Shown here: positions 40,570 to 54,593 of the stretch, one piece after another | Layout of the letters: every line of letters begins with the position of its first letter | How positions within the stretch are numbered: the first letter of the stretch is position 1 | DNA from: Glandiceps talaboti | Taxonomy: Eukaryota > Hemichordata > Enteropneusta > Spengelidae | Reading direction: 5' to 3' | NCBI RefSeq assembly: GCF_964340395.1 | Contig: NC_135551.1 | Coordinates: 15,391,003 to 15,455,002, forward strand | Length of the DNA stretch: 64,000 bases | Program-made: the position numbers and the translations under genes | The notes under the pieces: generated by a model | Database searches by the model: none | What the model was told of the DNA's origin: nothing | What the model saw: only the letters and a program-made list of their open reading frames with translations

Positions 40570-43500
40570 TTATTCCCACTTGACATCGTCCTTTCTAAGT
40601 GATGTTTGTAGTGTCTGTATGTCTTTCAGCATCCTTAAACTCTGCTTAGGGTCACCTTCTTGTACGGATATCGGTTGTGCAATGCGTCCCCTTGTCTTGA
40701 CGGTAGTTATCACTTGAACTTCACCATTTGTGCTTTCTCCATTGCTTGCTGGTAATGATGCGGATGCTGCCCTCCTGTGGCCACTTCTTGGTCTACTTCC
40801 AGATCGAGGCCGCTTTTTCTTTTTTTCTGATAACTGTGAGATGTAAAGAAGGCAGGTTTTACAATGGCATTTTCTCTTCTTAATTTGTTGGTGTGTACAA
40901 CTTACAAATGCAGCATTTACATGCCACAGTGTGCCATCTAAGCCAATTTGACATACATGTACCACTAACACACACCAAATTCTCTTGAACAAACCACAAT
41001 GGTGTCCCTATCTCCTAATGTGTTGTGACCAACAAGAAACCCAGTTATAATCATTCTGGCCCACTATCAAAAACAGTTTGTCTTCCACTTGAGGGCACAC
41101 AAATGTGTAGCATATACATGTATGTATAGAATATGGAGACAAGAGGCTGTAAGAAAATACTGAGAGTCCTTTGCTACTTACAGTTTCCCTGTATCTTTTC
41201 AGTTTGGATATTTGGTGACCTTTGCCCTCCATCCTGGAAACAAGGTGATCCAGTTCTCTTTCCAGGTCATCCCGTATCCTATGATCTTCACATTCCTGGA
41301 TTTGTTTAGCTAGTTCTTGATGCTCACTGGGAAGATTATAATATAACCAAATCAAACATCATTATTTAAGTAACAACAAGGGCCATATCACAATTCATAA
41401 GATATTGTTTTCACATGTGATTGGCTTAGATCATATCACATGGAATGGACTATTGAACCACAGTGACCTCAATTTGCATAGATAACCACTGAATGTGGAT
41501 ATGACATTATTTGTAAGAGGTCTAATAACCCTACAGCTCATTTGTCTATTTATTTGACTTTTTGTAAGAAATTAGCTATCCTGTGGCAAGTATTGGTGTG
41601 GTATATTAAAAGATAAAACACACAAACTATAAAACTTACAATCCCATCTGACCAAATTCATCTTGTAAACCAAGGAGTAGTTCTGATAAGTCACTATCTG
41701 TTGTACTAGTTGAGGATACCGAGGCACGTCTACGAGGTGCCGAACGACTTGATCGCGGTGTTTTGGAACTATAGTGTTGAGTTGAACCATTGCACCAGGC
41801 TGGGTTATGTAGTTTCATCATAGCTAACACATTCTGAAAGTTGGATCCAATGTTATGGCTTGGAGTTGTTGACTGTGAAAAGATAAAGGAAAAAAGAATC
41901 AAGAGTTTTGTTTATTTCTTCCTTCTTATCGTTCTATCATGTAAAAAGTTGCTAAAGTGCTGTCTGATTCACACATGTATATCTTACGATCACATGCTAC
42001 AAATTCCTAGTCAGTAACTAAGAACACTTTGTTTCTGAGCAAATTTACAGGCGCAAAGACCCCCCCCCCCCTCCCCCATATGATCACTAGTGTCATAAGC
42101 AAAATTCAATGTGCTGTTTGAAACTAGAGATTGGTAAGCGCTTACATACATTGTATATAGTGATTGTGACATAACACATCGTAATTGTTAACATACAAAA
42201 CACTTACATGCCTAACAGACTGAACTTTAAAAAAAGTTGAAAACACATTGAGACACTGGTTTGTGTGTTTGTGAAGAATTCAATAAACAAATGAGTAATG
42301 CCTTCAGTAAAGCCAGGCTCAAATCAAAGCGTAGTGTTGGCACCTGAAATTTAATATTGCAACATGGATGAGTATTTTTCTATGTACCAGTAGAATGTGA
42401 AGCAGCACAGACCAAGTCTGTGTTTTTTACTCAATAAATTATAGTCACTTTTTACACATCATTTTTTTCCAGTTTCTTTTTTAAACTTATTAAGTTATAA
42501 ACACAGACTTATAACTTATGTTTGATTTCAGCATGATATGTTCATGCTGACAGTTCATGCTTCAAATATACATTTTATAGTGTGTTGTCATGGCATTTTA
42601 AGTTTATTTGGCTGTAGTAAGTTGTGAATTGCATAACTACCCACCTTGCCAGCAATAAATGGTATATCTGCCAAATTAACTGTAATGTTTCTTAGGTTCT
42701 ACTTGGTAACACTCACCTTGCCAGCAATAAATGGTATATCTGCCAAGTTAACTGTAATGTTTCTTAGGTTCTACTCGGTAACACTCACCTTGCCAGCAAT
42801 AAATGGTATATCTGCCAAGTTAAGTCTGTAATGTTTCTTAGGTTCTACATGGTGATGATGGTGAGTTTCCATTTTCTTAGGACATGTCTTTTGTTTCTTC
42901 TTCTTCTTTTTTGTTTTCTTGGTTTTCACATCACAGGGTGAATTCCCTGTTTCTAGTAATATTCGGTTGGCCTCGGCAACTGTTTGAAGCTGGAAAGGAA
43001 AATTATTATCAGTTAGATTATCGGTTAGAAATAAACAAATGAAGCCATTAAAATCGTCAAATCCATGTGTATTGTTTTCATTAGAGAAACCTGTTTTTAC
43101 TGCACTGTGAAAGAATGACAATGCTTATCACTGTTCAATGTGATTGGGCAAAGGATCCTGCTGTGTTTATTGTGTCTCTGTTATTGTTAGTCTAGAGTTG
43201 AAATTTGTCTAGATCTATCCTTGTGTTAAAAATGTAGTGTTCAATGACTGAAACACCAAGCCTACATCATTTTAGCTATAAAAGAGGATTCTGACAAACA
43301 CCCTGGGGAGGGGATTGAGGAGACAATACAGACAGACATACATACATACATACATACATACATACATACATACAGACAGACATACATACATACATACATA
43401 CATACATACATACATACAGACACACACACTCATACACACACTCATACATACATACATACATACATACATACATACATACATACATACATACATACAAGGG

Positions 43501-44183
43501 GTACAACTACTAGTATACAACAATTAATGTTATCAAACATGTGTAGCTAATACTAAGTAACATACAAAAGAGGGTAGTTGTGGGTGGTGGGAAATAATTG
43601 GGTTTGACTGCACATCTAAAGACACAATGGGCATGGAAGGGGTGATTAAAAACAGGACATCTTGAGTAGACAATACTTACAGACATACATGTACATGTAC
43701 TGAGGGTATAAGACAACAAACAGATCAAATAGCTAGTACATGTACCATCTGACATACAAAAGAGGGGTAGATGGGGGTGGGTACTGAGAGACTCAAGGCA
43801 CACATACAAATGGTAGGAAAAATGATATGGCCAAACGAATAGCCAGGACTGAGACAGACAGAGACAGACAAGGGGAAGTGGATTAACTGACTAGTACTCC
43901 TATGGCCCTATGGTTAACAATATTCATCAGGTAAATACTACCTCTGTTCAACTATTTCATGCTTGTATTGCCAAGTACATAATACCACAATTGTACTTAA
44001 AAATCTACTGGATTGGACTATTGTGGAGGTGTGGGACATATAACATGAAAAAAACAAAATATGACAGTACGTATACAGACAGACATGTACAATAAAACAA
44101 AGACAACAACCTTGGCTATGGACACACAGACAGACATAAATGTACAATAAAACTACAACAACAACATGTGGTTTACCTCAGCT

Positions 44184-44214
<31 letters not shown>

Positions 44215-47200
44215 TATAAATGTACAATATCACTATGACAACAACACACAGCTTACCTCGGCTACAGACAGACAGACAGACAGACAGACATATAAATGTA
44301 CAATATCACTATGACAACAACATGCAGCTTACCTCGGCTGCTTTGTCTTGCATTAATCTCCTATGATGTCTTTCCTCTTTGACTTGGTCTTCTAATTCCC
44401 TGATTTTACTCTGACAAGATAAATCAAAAGATGCTACTTTACACCCTAATATCCCAGCCTTGGATTACTATCAGTGGAGACAGGAGAGGGGAGGGGGTGT
44501 CCAGTAGGGCCAATCTTTTACTTAGGACCAACTTTACTTGTCTATAACTCTGCCAAACAACTGTTTTTCCAAATATTACTCCTAATCTGACATTAACCTT
44601 TAATTTGTTAAACACACAAGTTGCTCCATGGGCCCTTGATATTCAGTCATACATGTAGTTGTTTAGATTGAGAAACTTTCAAAGAAAAATGACATATATT
44701 TTGTGGGATGGAAGACGAAAAGAGAATGTTTCGTGTGTCTGATTTCTTTGTCACATTTCAACACAGGAAAGTGTGGCACTTGACAAAGTTTCCCCTATAG
44801 TAATGTGTCAATAAACCTATACCAATCAGTCACTGAGTCAGTCAAACAAGTACTTGTAGTGCAATATGCAATGCGATGGACACTACAATTTCTCACCAGA
44901 AAAAGAAGGTAAAACCATTCGCAGATCAATAAAACGCACTAACCTCTGCCACAGTCTGAGTTGCTGTAAGTCTTGCATGGTCCCTCTCCAACTGTTCCAC
45001 TTTATCAATTTGACCTTTGACCTCATCACTATGCCAGTCTGATGCTTGCTTTTCCAGGACATGACTTTTCCTCATAGCATTGTTCCTATCCACCTCGGCG
45101 TTCTGAACCATCTTTCTCATGTACTCCAGTTGTTTTTCTAAAAGATTACATCGACTGTCTGCTGCCCTCAGCTGACTCTCTAGTTCTGTGAACATATAAT
45201 CAAAAATTTGTATTTTCAGTCTGAACAACAGCTTTTATCATATACCGGGGCCCAGTATCGACTCCAATGCAATTCAATGGAGAGCACAAGCATCAAACAC
45301 TGGTGATAATTTCCGGTATCACGGCCTGGGGCCCTTTTCCCAAATATGGCAAGTGATGTGCTCATCGATATATGTTCAATCAGTGATTTGGCTTTGTTGA
45401 TTTTCTAACTATTTTGATGTTTCTGTGAATAAAATATATCAGTGCCAATATATGTGATTCGAATGATGTTTCCCTGTCACTACATCGTGTATATGATAAA
45501 ACCTTTATGGCCCAGATATGGGTTTTGCGGTAGGTACTTGTACTAAGTTGTAGTACTAGTAAGACAGTAAAAAATTGCAAAGTTAATGTATGTGTGTACA
45601 GTTGTATAAATTATCGGTTCTTTTGGTACCATGTTTATATTTTACAATTCTTACCCTGTGAATGTTTAGACATCTCTGTCTGTGATGCTTCTGTTACTGT
45701 ATTTTCTTTTTGTAATATTTCTTTATACTGCGTAGTCTCAGTTGCCAATGTGCGTAGGTTTTCCTCTGCCATGGTGCGTTCTGACTCCAATTTCCTTATC
45801 TTTTCCTGTAGACCTCTCAATGCAGAAATGACAGCTGCAAACATGACAATCCAATTATGGACAAGAACGTTACTTATTCATTTCAAATGACCATTGCTGC
45901 ATGCATGGACTGCATTTCAATACTAAATGCCTGGAATCTATCAATCTGAAAGCAGTTTATGCACTTTAAAAAAATATTCCAAAAACTCCTAGAAAACTAT
46001 TATGGACCAATCATAACTCAATACGATGAAAACTATGTCACTATAAATAGAACATCGTCAGACTCAATAAAAGTCTCACTTCATTCCTTTGGCAATTGAA
46101 AATTCATCTTGCTCATAAAATTACTATATTTTCATACATGACATGTCATTATTTTAGTCTAAAATGTAGATTGTTGCACTGTAAAATGATCAGGCATTGA
46201 GAAGTTATAAGAAATATGACCAATATTGGAAAAATATAACTGCAGAGAATGTCGAAAAAAAAAAATTAAAATTATCTGGATTTCATAATTTGTAAGAACA
46301 CTGTACAGTAAAATAGCTATGATGAATGAGGAACTACATATCACTAACATTACATTTGTATATACAATCCATGTACAAAATGTACTCAGTACAGGATATA
46401 GTCTTTCATAAACTAAATTCTATTCCTAGACAATACATGTACATGCTATATCCTGTGCATTATTCATGTCCTCGTTCTGAAATTTGACAAACGGAAATTG
46501 TACTAGAGGCAGGCATACGAATCTTAGAACAGCTGATTGAATACTTGTATAGGTTTTCAATCTGGACACTTTGTACAACAATAGCTGTCACTCTTTGTCA
46601 GGAAATATTGCAAACTGATATTCATACTAACTGAAATATTAATAAATGCACACTAATAAAAAGTAATTGTCACACAAACAGTTTAAAATTTGTGGATGAA
46701 CATGTCTGAAATATTTTCCATCTTTCACTGAATTATAATAGACAATGTTATATATAAATATATTGCCTTGAGGTGTCATTTTTGTTTGAGACTATTAAAG
46801 GTTTGTTAATTTCCTGTTTGCAGGATGTGTTGGCCTTACACAAAACTTCATACACATATACATGTAGTCAGTTGTTGGTGCTGAGGGAATTCCAGTAATT
46901 AAATTAAAAAGAGTGAAACTCAAACATGGAGAAAGGAGAACCAATAGATTATCAGTTTTGCATATAATTCAATTACCAGTATATCCAAGAACCAATGGTT
47001 GTCATTTTCTACATATTTTACGTGTGCAAAATACACCAGTATTTTCACTGGGAATGGTTCAATCCACCTAATTTAGATGTAAAGTACTGCCTGTTTGATT
47101 GCGATTCACTTCATCCCATTTCAACTTGCCTCAATTTCAACCCGTCCCATTTTCAACTCTTCCCACTCTTTCAAAATCAAGTAGTAAAGTAATTTACAGA

Positions 47201-50200
47201 TCTTTGCAACATGATTTCTGTGTGCAAGTATAATGTATGTTAGTTATAAAAGCCGTCTCGATACTAAGACGTAACACCATCCAATACACTGACTTTTCAG
47301 TTTCATTTAACATCCCTCGCTTTGGTAGGAAAACCAGACCTTTGACAGATACTGCAAAATATAACAATCAGCTCAGAAATATGATGAACTGAAATTGGAT
47401 GGAGTTGAATGGGAGAAGTTGAACTTGGGAAGAAATGATCCATCACCACCTGTCTAAATGTCATTGACACAAAGTACACTGACTTGACATCCATTTCTAA
47501 ACAACTTATAAATAAACTGTCTACTTTCTTTGTTTTGGACCAACTTCTCTTTAGCTTTGTCAATCTTTTCTATATAGCTGTGCCAGACAAAATTTAGGTG
47601 TGAAAAGCACTTGTCTGTTTTTTTTTCACACCTAACTTTTATCCTAATCCGAATTGGCAGTACCATTGTACTCACCTCTACTGTTGCTTTCAGGAATTCC
47701 AGCTTTAGCTGGTGATTTGGTTACAGTGGTGGTTTTCATAGGTACTCTGGTTGGTGTAGTGGTATGTGGTGGAAAGACTTGGTCATCTAGTAATGGTCTA
47801 GCACTGGGATAGTCTCTGTAGGAATCTAAAGACTCTTGATGTGTAGTAGCTGGTGATGATGTCATGCCATCATATAGATGACTATATGTACTGGGTTTAT
47901 ACGGTGAACGCAGATTACTCCGATATGGAGATCTTGTACTTGCAGGCTGTAACAAACATTACAATGTACAAACAAAAATTAGATAACATAGTCCCTCAAA
48001 AAAGGAAAGTCACAGACTTTTCTAATTAACATTCTTTAGTAACAAGGCGGGGTAAGCTAACTGTGAGTGTGAACACATTACTCTATAGTTACAACTTACT
48101 TACAATATATACATGTACATGTATACATACCACAAGAATATGTGCATCAGTGTTGTTGCTAAGGTCATAGAACCCTTTAAACTAAGGCATAGTTTCACAT
48201 ACACTTTACTAGCATTTTGCTTAGGACCCCAGGTAATTTTTTCTCTCCACTCAGGGTTAGCATTAGCATGGAAATGTGCATCTAGGATGCAATACATTTC
48301 AATGGGACATACTATTATTTCCACCTGTCAGTGCAGTCACCACAACAGTTACTATCTATATATGCTATGAAATGAAGATAACAAATTTGACAATATACAA
48401 TACATCACTGCCTACTTCTATTCCTGCTATCAGTTTTTCCCCTACACCTACTAACTATTAAATGTAATAACACACTTTAAACTACAACAGAGTAAAAAAA
48501 ATCATTTTCCCAGATCATAAGATGAAAGCCTTTTCACATTTTTTTCACTCGATATTAAATATAACTAGTAGCTACACTTCCATATTTAAAAAATAATTCC
48601 ACAAGTCAATACAACATTCCAAGTGAAAACTACTCAAATTCCACAAGTGATTCAGAAACACAATAGAGTAGTGTGTTTTCTCAGCTGTGGGTATGATTAA
48701 AAGATCAGTTGTAGTAGAACTGGGGGACAGGCTGTCAGTTACTAGTCATTTAGAAACTAAAAATACTTCAATTTTTATTCTGAAAATTTTAACAACCACC
48801 AAAAACTATTACATATGATAAGTTGTTAACGTATGTTCAGTAATTCAATTTACATACAATTTTTATGAATAAATTCTCACTATATTCATACTAAATATAG
48901 TAATGACTGATTTATAATTGAAATATGGGCACTACAAATTGAAAAACTAACATTATTGTAAACTACCTTTAGACATTCTATTGATATACACACCATACAT
49001 AATAATTAATTATAGAAATTTTTAATTTCATGGGATCTGTCATTTGCATATAACTCAAGACTGGGGGGGGGGGGCTCAACCACAGGCACTTGTTTCCTTG
49101 AGATATATGCTCCTGAATACAATAAAATATCGATAATATTGAAATACTTGGGAAATATTATATATGAAAGGGGTAAAATAACGAGGGTTTCTAGGATCGC
49201 AAAAGTCCACACATCACAAAATACCACTATTTTAGTTGGTGTGTGGACTTACATGTACGCAATCCTAGAAACCTGTGTTATTTTACCTCTTTCATATATT
49301 ATTTGCCAAGTATCTCAAAATCAGTGATATTTTATTGTATTCTGAAACATATCTTGGGAAACAAGTGCCTGTGGACTCAATGGAAAGTGGAAGAAAGCAA
49401 ACTACAATTTTAATGCCATATTGCCGTATTTTCACCATTACGGTATAACCAAATTTGGTAACCCAGAGACACAACGCTTGCAAGTGCAGTGAGCCAAAAA
49501 CAACAAGTGTCTCTGGGACACAAATTTGGAAAAGCCAGCTACTAGAAAGACACTGCATTGTTGTAAACCCCAGTCTCTTTTACGACAGTGCACTATCCTC
49601 TACAGTATTATGGAGGAAATATCAGCTGTGATTTGCAAGAATGAGACACTGTTGTAATATTAATATGTATTAGTGTTTGGGTTACTGTGTGCATGATGTG
49701 TGCTCACTTCATTATTATTTTTTTCTAATTTATATTTTGGTATTATTTATGTTCATTTCATTTGTTGACTGAAAATTACATTAGATGCATCATTCCTCTA
49801 TGTTTTCAAAATGGACATATGTAGATGAGGATTGGGTTATTAATTCGGATTTTTAATTCATAAAACAATGTTATCATGGATTCCTATTTGAAAAATCAAT
49901 GTGAAACAACATTGACCAAGTTTGCGTAAATCATTACATTGCAAAAAGCTTACAAAAAATCTATAAGTTTGCTGTTGTATCAGTAACAAACATTTTATAC
50001 ATTTACAAATCATGTAATCTTTGTCATTTATTGTGTTACAGACAAGAACTAATCATATGTTGTTTCACACTGATTTGTCAAGTAGGAAGCCATGATAATT
50101 TAAAATTGTTTTATGAATTAAAAATCCAAAATAAATACCCATTCCTCATCATATGGCCACTTTAATAATAATCTCATGTACTCATATTATATATATATGT

Positions 50201-51231
50201 ATTGGTCAACCTCTCTCTAGGGGTCCTTAAAACCAAATCTTACATACATTGTTCAAGACATGCTTGTAAAGTTAAAACAGTGAGTTAGTCTAACACAAGA
50301 ATCAAAATGATCGTATTACTATTTGCAGCTTTCTCTTGTTACAAAATATAGATTCAATTACTGATTTGACACACTGCCAAGTTTTTTTTCGGTTATCACT
50401 GGTTACACTTGGATGGTCTGAAACTGTTACATGTACTTCATCGTTCCGATATCAAGCCATATTCATTTCGAAAATGCATAACTCCAAAACACTCCAGTAA
50501 TCGTACAAACAATAACTAAATACATATTTATACTAAACTTGCTGAATTTATAGATTAAAAGAGGTTTGGGTGTTGAGACTGAATTTTGATTCGGAGTGTT
50601 CGAGTCAACGGCGGTATTTGACAGTTAATGCACACCACAAGTTGTAACACGTACACCTATTCATTTCTAACGACTAAAGATTATTGAATTTCTGTACACA
50701 CACACCCACCAGGGGCTTCTGGTTGCCAAAACTGTAAAAGGGGTTATTTAAAGCACACTTTTACTCATGACATACTGAATTAGAAACATATCCAATTTGT
50801 TTTGGATCGTTTGTTAGATTACTAGAAAATCATCAGTTTTGGCATGCTGGAGGAAGTAAGTCAGAAAGTAAATAACGAACGTTTACGATTTACATGTTTT
50901 GTTTCGCTCTGCCCTTTACCGTTTAATACTGTTTACGTGAATATCTACAGTTCGTTCTGGTGTCCCGGAGATGTGATTTAAATCACACAGGGAACGGCAT
51001 GCTTTTTAAACCTCCCGTTGAAAACAAAGATCACATTGTACGAAACTAAGTAATTGTACGGTGAAAGGTTGTTCTAGATCGTGTTACAAACAAGGCTTTT
51101 TTTACTCTTTCAAGATTTCTCTCGTTACAAACACAGCGCTATCGTTTTGCGGCCCATAGCGAAAGTTCAGACAACATACGATTTTACAAAAATCGTGACA
51201 TTAAACTACTTACCGAGTACATCGTATCCAT
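40570..51231 (-). CDS. CEP57: Cep57-family centrosomal protein, complete, 9 coding exons
   Basis: Exons in transcript order: 51231-51214, 47946-47676, 45834-45655, 45185-44944, 44410-44333, 42989-42789, 41872-41640, 41326-41182, 40833-40570. They total 1632 bases (543 residues), phases agreeing; human CEP57 has 500. Cep57 proteins bind centrosomes and microtubules and act in centriole engagement and spindle assembly. Residues 1-96 are Ser/Thr/Pro-rich and probably disordered. Residues 97-290 are coiled coil with the centrosome-localisation core (LEKQLEYMRKMVQNAE, LMQDKAAELQTVAEANRILLE). A Lys-rich patch and His5 run lie near 285-305. The microtubule-binding domain contains LQDEFGQMGFEHQELAKQIQ and LVSRMEGKGHQISKLKRYRE, and the protein ends LQTSLRKDDVKWE. 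CEP57 versus its paralogue CEP57L1 cannot be decided, as many invertebrates have one gene. The first exon codes for only six residues (MDTMYS). Confidence 0.93.
42644..42857 (-). repeat. 72-base tandem triplication across the Cep57 exon 6 donor
   Basis: Three units start at 42644, 42716 and 42788, nearly identical. Each carries the last coding bases of the exon (ending ATTGCTGGCAAG on the minus strand), a GTGAGTG or GTGGGTA donor, and some intron. The unit at 42788 joins the open exon; reading through its donor reaches a stop within six codons, so the two downstream units are intronic copies. Confidence 0.92.
43331..43496 (+). repeat. (CATA)n microsatellite
   Basis: CATA units with CAGA and CACA interruptions in the intron between Cep57 exons 6 and 7. 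Confidence 0.95.
44085..44345 (-). repeat. Tandem array of about 77-base units that includes the Cep57 exon 5 donor
   Basis: TGTACAATA recurs near 44085, 44141, 44221 and 44297. The donor-containing motif CTTACCTCGGCT (minus: AGCCGAGGTAAG) is at about 44328 (the true junction), 44252 and, with changes, 44172. Units are joined by CAGA runs. Each copy carries about seven exon bases plus a consensus donor. Confidence 0.85.
49072..49372. mobile_element. Foldback element in Cep57 intron 1 (first of two)
   Basis: CCACAGGCACTTGTTTCC at the left is matched by GGAAACAAGTGCCTGTGG at the right. GAATACAATAAAATATC, CAAGTATCTCAA-like, GGGTAAAATAAC and GTTTCTAGGAT pair in the same order towards a centre near 49215, where CCACACATC faces GGTGTGTGG. 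The arms are about 140 bases. No coding content. Confidence 0.85.
49808..50163. mobile_element. Foldback element in Cep57 intron 1 (second)
   Basis: GGACATATGTAGATGAGGA, GGATTTTTAATTCATAAAAC, TATCATGG-TTCCTA-TTG and ATGTGAAACAACAT on the left are each matched in reverse complement on the right, ending TCCTCATCATATGGCC. The centre is near 49990. The arms are diverged from each other. No coding content. Confidence 0.85.
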
Positions 51232-51813
51232 AGTAGCTTACTGACAACAGCTACTGCGACAATTAAAATCCTTATTTCAGACAGAAAAACCTGCAGTTCT
51301 ATGCCTTCTGATTTTTACGTTCAAATGCTGCAACAGCTGACATCCGGGTTCTTACGAAGGTCACAAATCTCAATAACAAAGGCTGTGATTGGCCACTCGA
51401 TTGTCCTCCGTAGTTGGCCTTGATAAAACTGTTCGTGATTGGTCTATGGACAAAGTCTTTAAATTTTCTTAGTCTTGGAGTGCAATAAAGTGTATCCACA
51501 CAGATATCACTTGACTGATCATCTGAAAAGCCCAGATATATGTACTGATATTGATGACGCGGTACAATTACAACAAACGTCGTTTAGAGTTCTCTGCGAC
51601 AATGCCATGAAAAACAAAAGTTAACTTTCAGTCATTATTGAGGGCGCCCCATCAACTACGTTTACAATGCATGGACCAGAGGACGAGTTCTCTGCGTCCT
51701 GGATGGCACAGGCTGCTTCTGTTGTTGCCTCCCTAGCTCTAGAAGTATGAGCTCAGAGAACTCTGTGCAAGGCAGACGTTTCGGAGTTCTCAGAGCACAT
51801 ATCCAGATCTAAC

Positions 51814-52026
51814 TGCCACCCAATCTGATTAAATTCTGATGTGGTGAAAGCGGCTAGCTGTCTCTATTTCCGTACCTCTATTTTTGTGTCGTTTGTTTTG
51901 TTCCGGGTGATCGCCACGGGGAGGTGGCAATCCAATCACCGGGAACAAAACAAACGACACAAAAGTATGGAAATAGAGGCATCTAGCCGCTTTCATCACA
52001 TCAGATTTTAATCAGATTGGTTGCCA
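51814..52026. mobile_element. Foldback element, CAATCTGATTA family, copy 1
   Basis: The left end reads CAATCTGATTAAATTCTGAT and the right end ATCAGATTTTAATCAGATTG. The stem pairs GAAAGCGGCTAG, CTCTATTTCC and GTGTCGTTTGTTTTGTTCC with their complements, and the centre is near 51920. Arms of about 100 bases. Confidence 0.88.
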
Positions 52027-52244
52027 TCCGTTGAATGAAGTCATTAAAATGCGTCCTATATATTTAAAATTATTTTATATAAAAATCGCCTATCAATTTA
52101 GTTTTTGACCAAAACCATCTGTTCATTTCATTCATCAAACTGATAACGTACGTGTTCTTTTGTTAGGTATGCAGTATGAATATCCCAAATCAAACCAAAT
52201 ACCTTCCGAAGGGATTGTTGTTCCTATATCCTTTGTCACCAACA

Positions 52245-52400
52245 TAATATACCAAATTATGTATCTGACAAAGATATGAGGAATGCAGTCTTAAGATTTT
52301 GCCTAATCACCACAAATCATTAATTATGCAAATTACTCATTAAAATCAAGATTTACATCAACAGAATAATTAAGTTATGGTCTCCAGACTAGTTTCAAAT
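52245..52400 (+). repeat. Single unit of the 150-base repeat seen at 5880-6400
   Basis: It shares ACCAAATTATGTAT, TCTTAAGATTTTGCCTAATC, CATTAATTATGCAAATTACT and ACATCAACAG with the array in the last TRPA intron. Confidence 0.6.
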
Positions 52401-52859
52401 AGACATGCCATCAGAAAAACAAGACGTGCAAGTAATTTTTCTTTCTTTCATTTTTTGAGATGTTGTTTCGACCCAACTAATTAATGTTGATCATAATACT
52501 CAGGAAAATATGAAGAAGAAGGAAAAAAAAGGTTTGAAGACAGAATTCTCAGTTGTGACCCTTGACTTTTATTGTATAATCAATAATGAACACATCTTTA
52601 AGATCTGGGAAAGCAAGGCTCAAAGATTTAAAATACAAGTGTTTGACAAAAAACTGAGTTGTATCACATTAGTACAGTACACTATAATAAGACAACTTTG
52701 AAAAGATACAATAAACTATAAAACAGGAACATTTTGGGAAACAGTTTTTGTGTTATTTTGTTAGAGTAGTATTGGAAATCGTCGTTCAGCACACTGTACA
52801 TAGTATGACAGAACCTCCATGATGTGTGTGAGTGCAAGTGTGGCATACTTGCACAATAT

Positions 52860-53290
52860 TCTCTGTGGTCAAACATTCACATCTGTAGCAAATGTAGTGT
52901 GCAGCAGAAAACGCTGCAAGCACAAGTGCAAATACTCCTGAGTATTATAAATATAGACAACACTGGAACTCATGTTGCTTCATGTGGTTTTGCTATTATT
53001 ACACATATTACATTTATCCGGAACAGCAAAAAAAAATCCATAAAAAAAATCGCACTGTGCAACCACATTCATGTACAAGGAACAATGGCACACTTATTTG
53101 CATACATTTGCATACATTTGCATACATATCTGCAGTAATGTTTACTGTATTACATTGCAATGCAAATACCACTAGTATGCATATGTGTACCAGTGTAACC
53201 ATGTCCAATGATACTACATATGCAATAATGTGTACAGTTACACAAACACATTCACCTATATGTGAATCCTAACATAAACCACATGGAAAA
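52860..53290. repeat. Dispersed repeat related to SelO intron 8
   Basis: The best match is 52892-52945 against 33240-33180 in opposite orientation. The segment also has internal TTTGCATACA units at 53096-53130. Confidence 0.5.
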
Positions 53291-54593
53291 GGATGAATAA
53301 TAATCATAAACTGAATGAAAACTGTTCCCAAAATATTCCTACTATCGCTATAGCAACATGTATAACTTAATCGCTATATCATATTTATACTTTAATATCA
53401 CATCACAATAACAGTAGCTTACGACAAGAATACACTACTTTTGAAAAGTTTTTTTTTTTTTATCTGAAAAACTGAAGACATAAATATACTATTGTTATAG
53501 AGAGAAATTTACATAAATATTTTGGGGATAAAATAGCTTTTGCATTTTTTTTACTAAAAACATTTGATGTCACTGGATTGAAACTTTGTATGCAGCATGA
53601 TGACATCGAGTACGATTTGTTACATATAAACACGTGAAATGACTTCCCCCCCCCCCTTCCCCCACCATCCCCTCAAAAAGTAACGCAACATAAAACAAGC
53701 AGTTGAGCTATTTTCAGTGATAGATACAACAATACATGGCAGATGGACTACCAGTAACATAAGATACAAACTAGTATGTTTTCCATAGTCATAATTTTTA
53801 CAGTTACCGATATCTCAATAATACATTCAAATTTATGACCTGCACTTTTGTTTAAATGAACCATTCATGATCTGTGATATAATCAGCTACATCTTAGGGG
53901 GTCTGACATGATTTGTATCCTTTAAACTAACCCTAGAATCCTCTAATTCTAACACCTTAACTTGAAAACAAAACACACGTTTTTGTATCGTCCCGTTCCC
54001 TGATTCTGCAGTTTTGCTTATACGTTAAAATACATCATTGGGCTGTATAGGATAAGATGTTTATAATCGAGCCCAGTCTATAGTGATGCCTGTCTACAGT
54101 ACTGAATCTCTAACTTCACTCATTCTTGTTTACTTTCCCACTCATTCTACTTTCTGTATCAAATCGGTATTACGATTTTAAAACATTCCCCAAGGCAGTT
54201 AATTACGTCGCAGAGGGGAATGATTACATGCGTAAGACTATGATTATTCAAATGAAGTTATTATGTAAATGAACACGTACAGCTTGAATGAATGCAGGAG
54301 TTGTAAAACATTACTGCCACAAATGAAATGTGATAATTTAGATGTCAGTATGTAAACCAACAGATTAAGTGCTGTAGACAGGCTACTTTCACTTTCATAT
54401 TGAAATACATAGTTTAAAATCACACTTTCTTGACATTTCTCTCTCTGATTTCTTGATACCTTTTGGTCAAAAATTGATCAGTCGTTTGTACATACTAGAC
54501 CTAGACCTATGTAAAAATAAACTTTGAATGAATGTTATCATACACCTGAAGTCACATGCCTGTGTGACTCTACAACAGAAATATAATCTCAAT

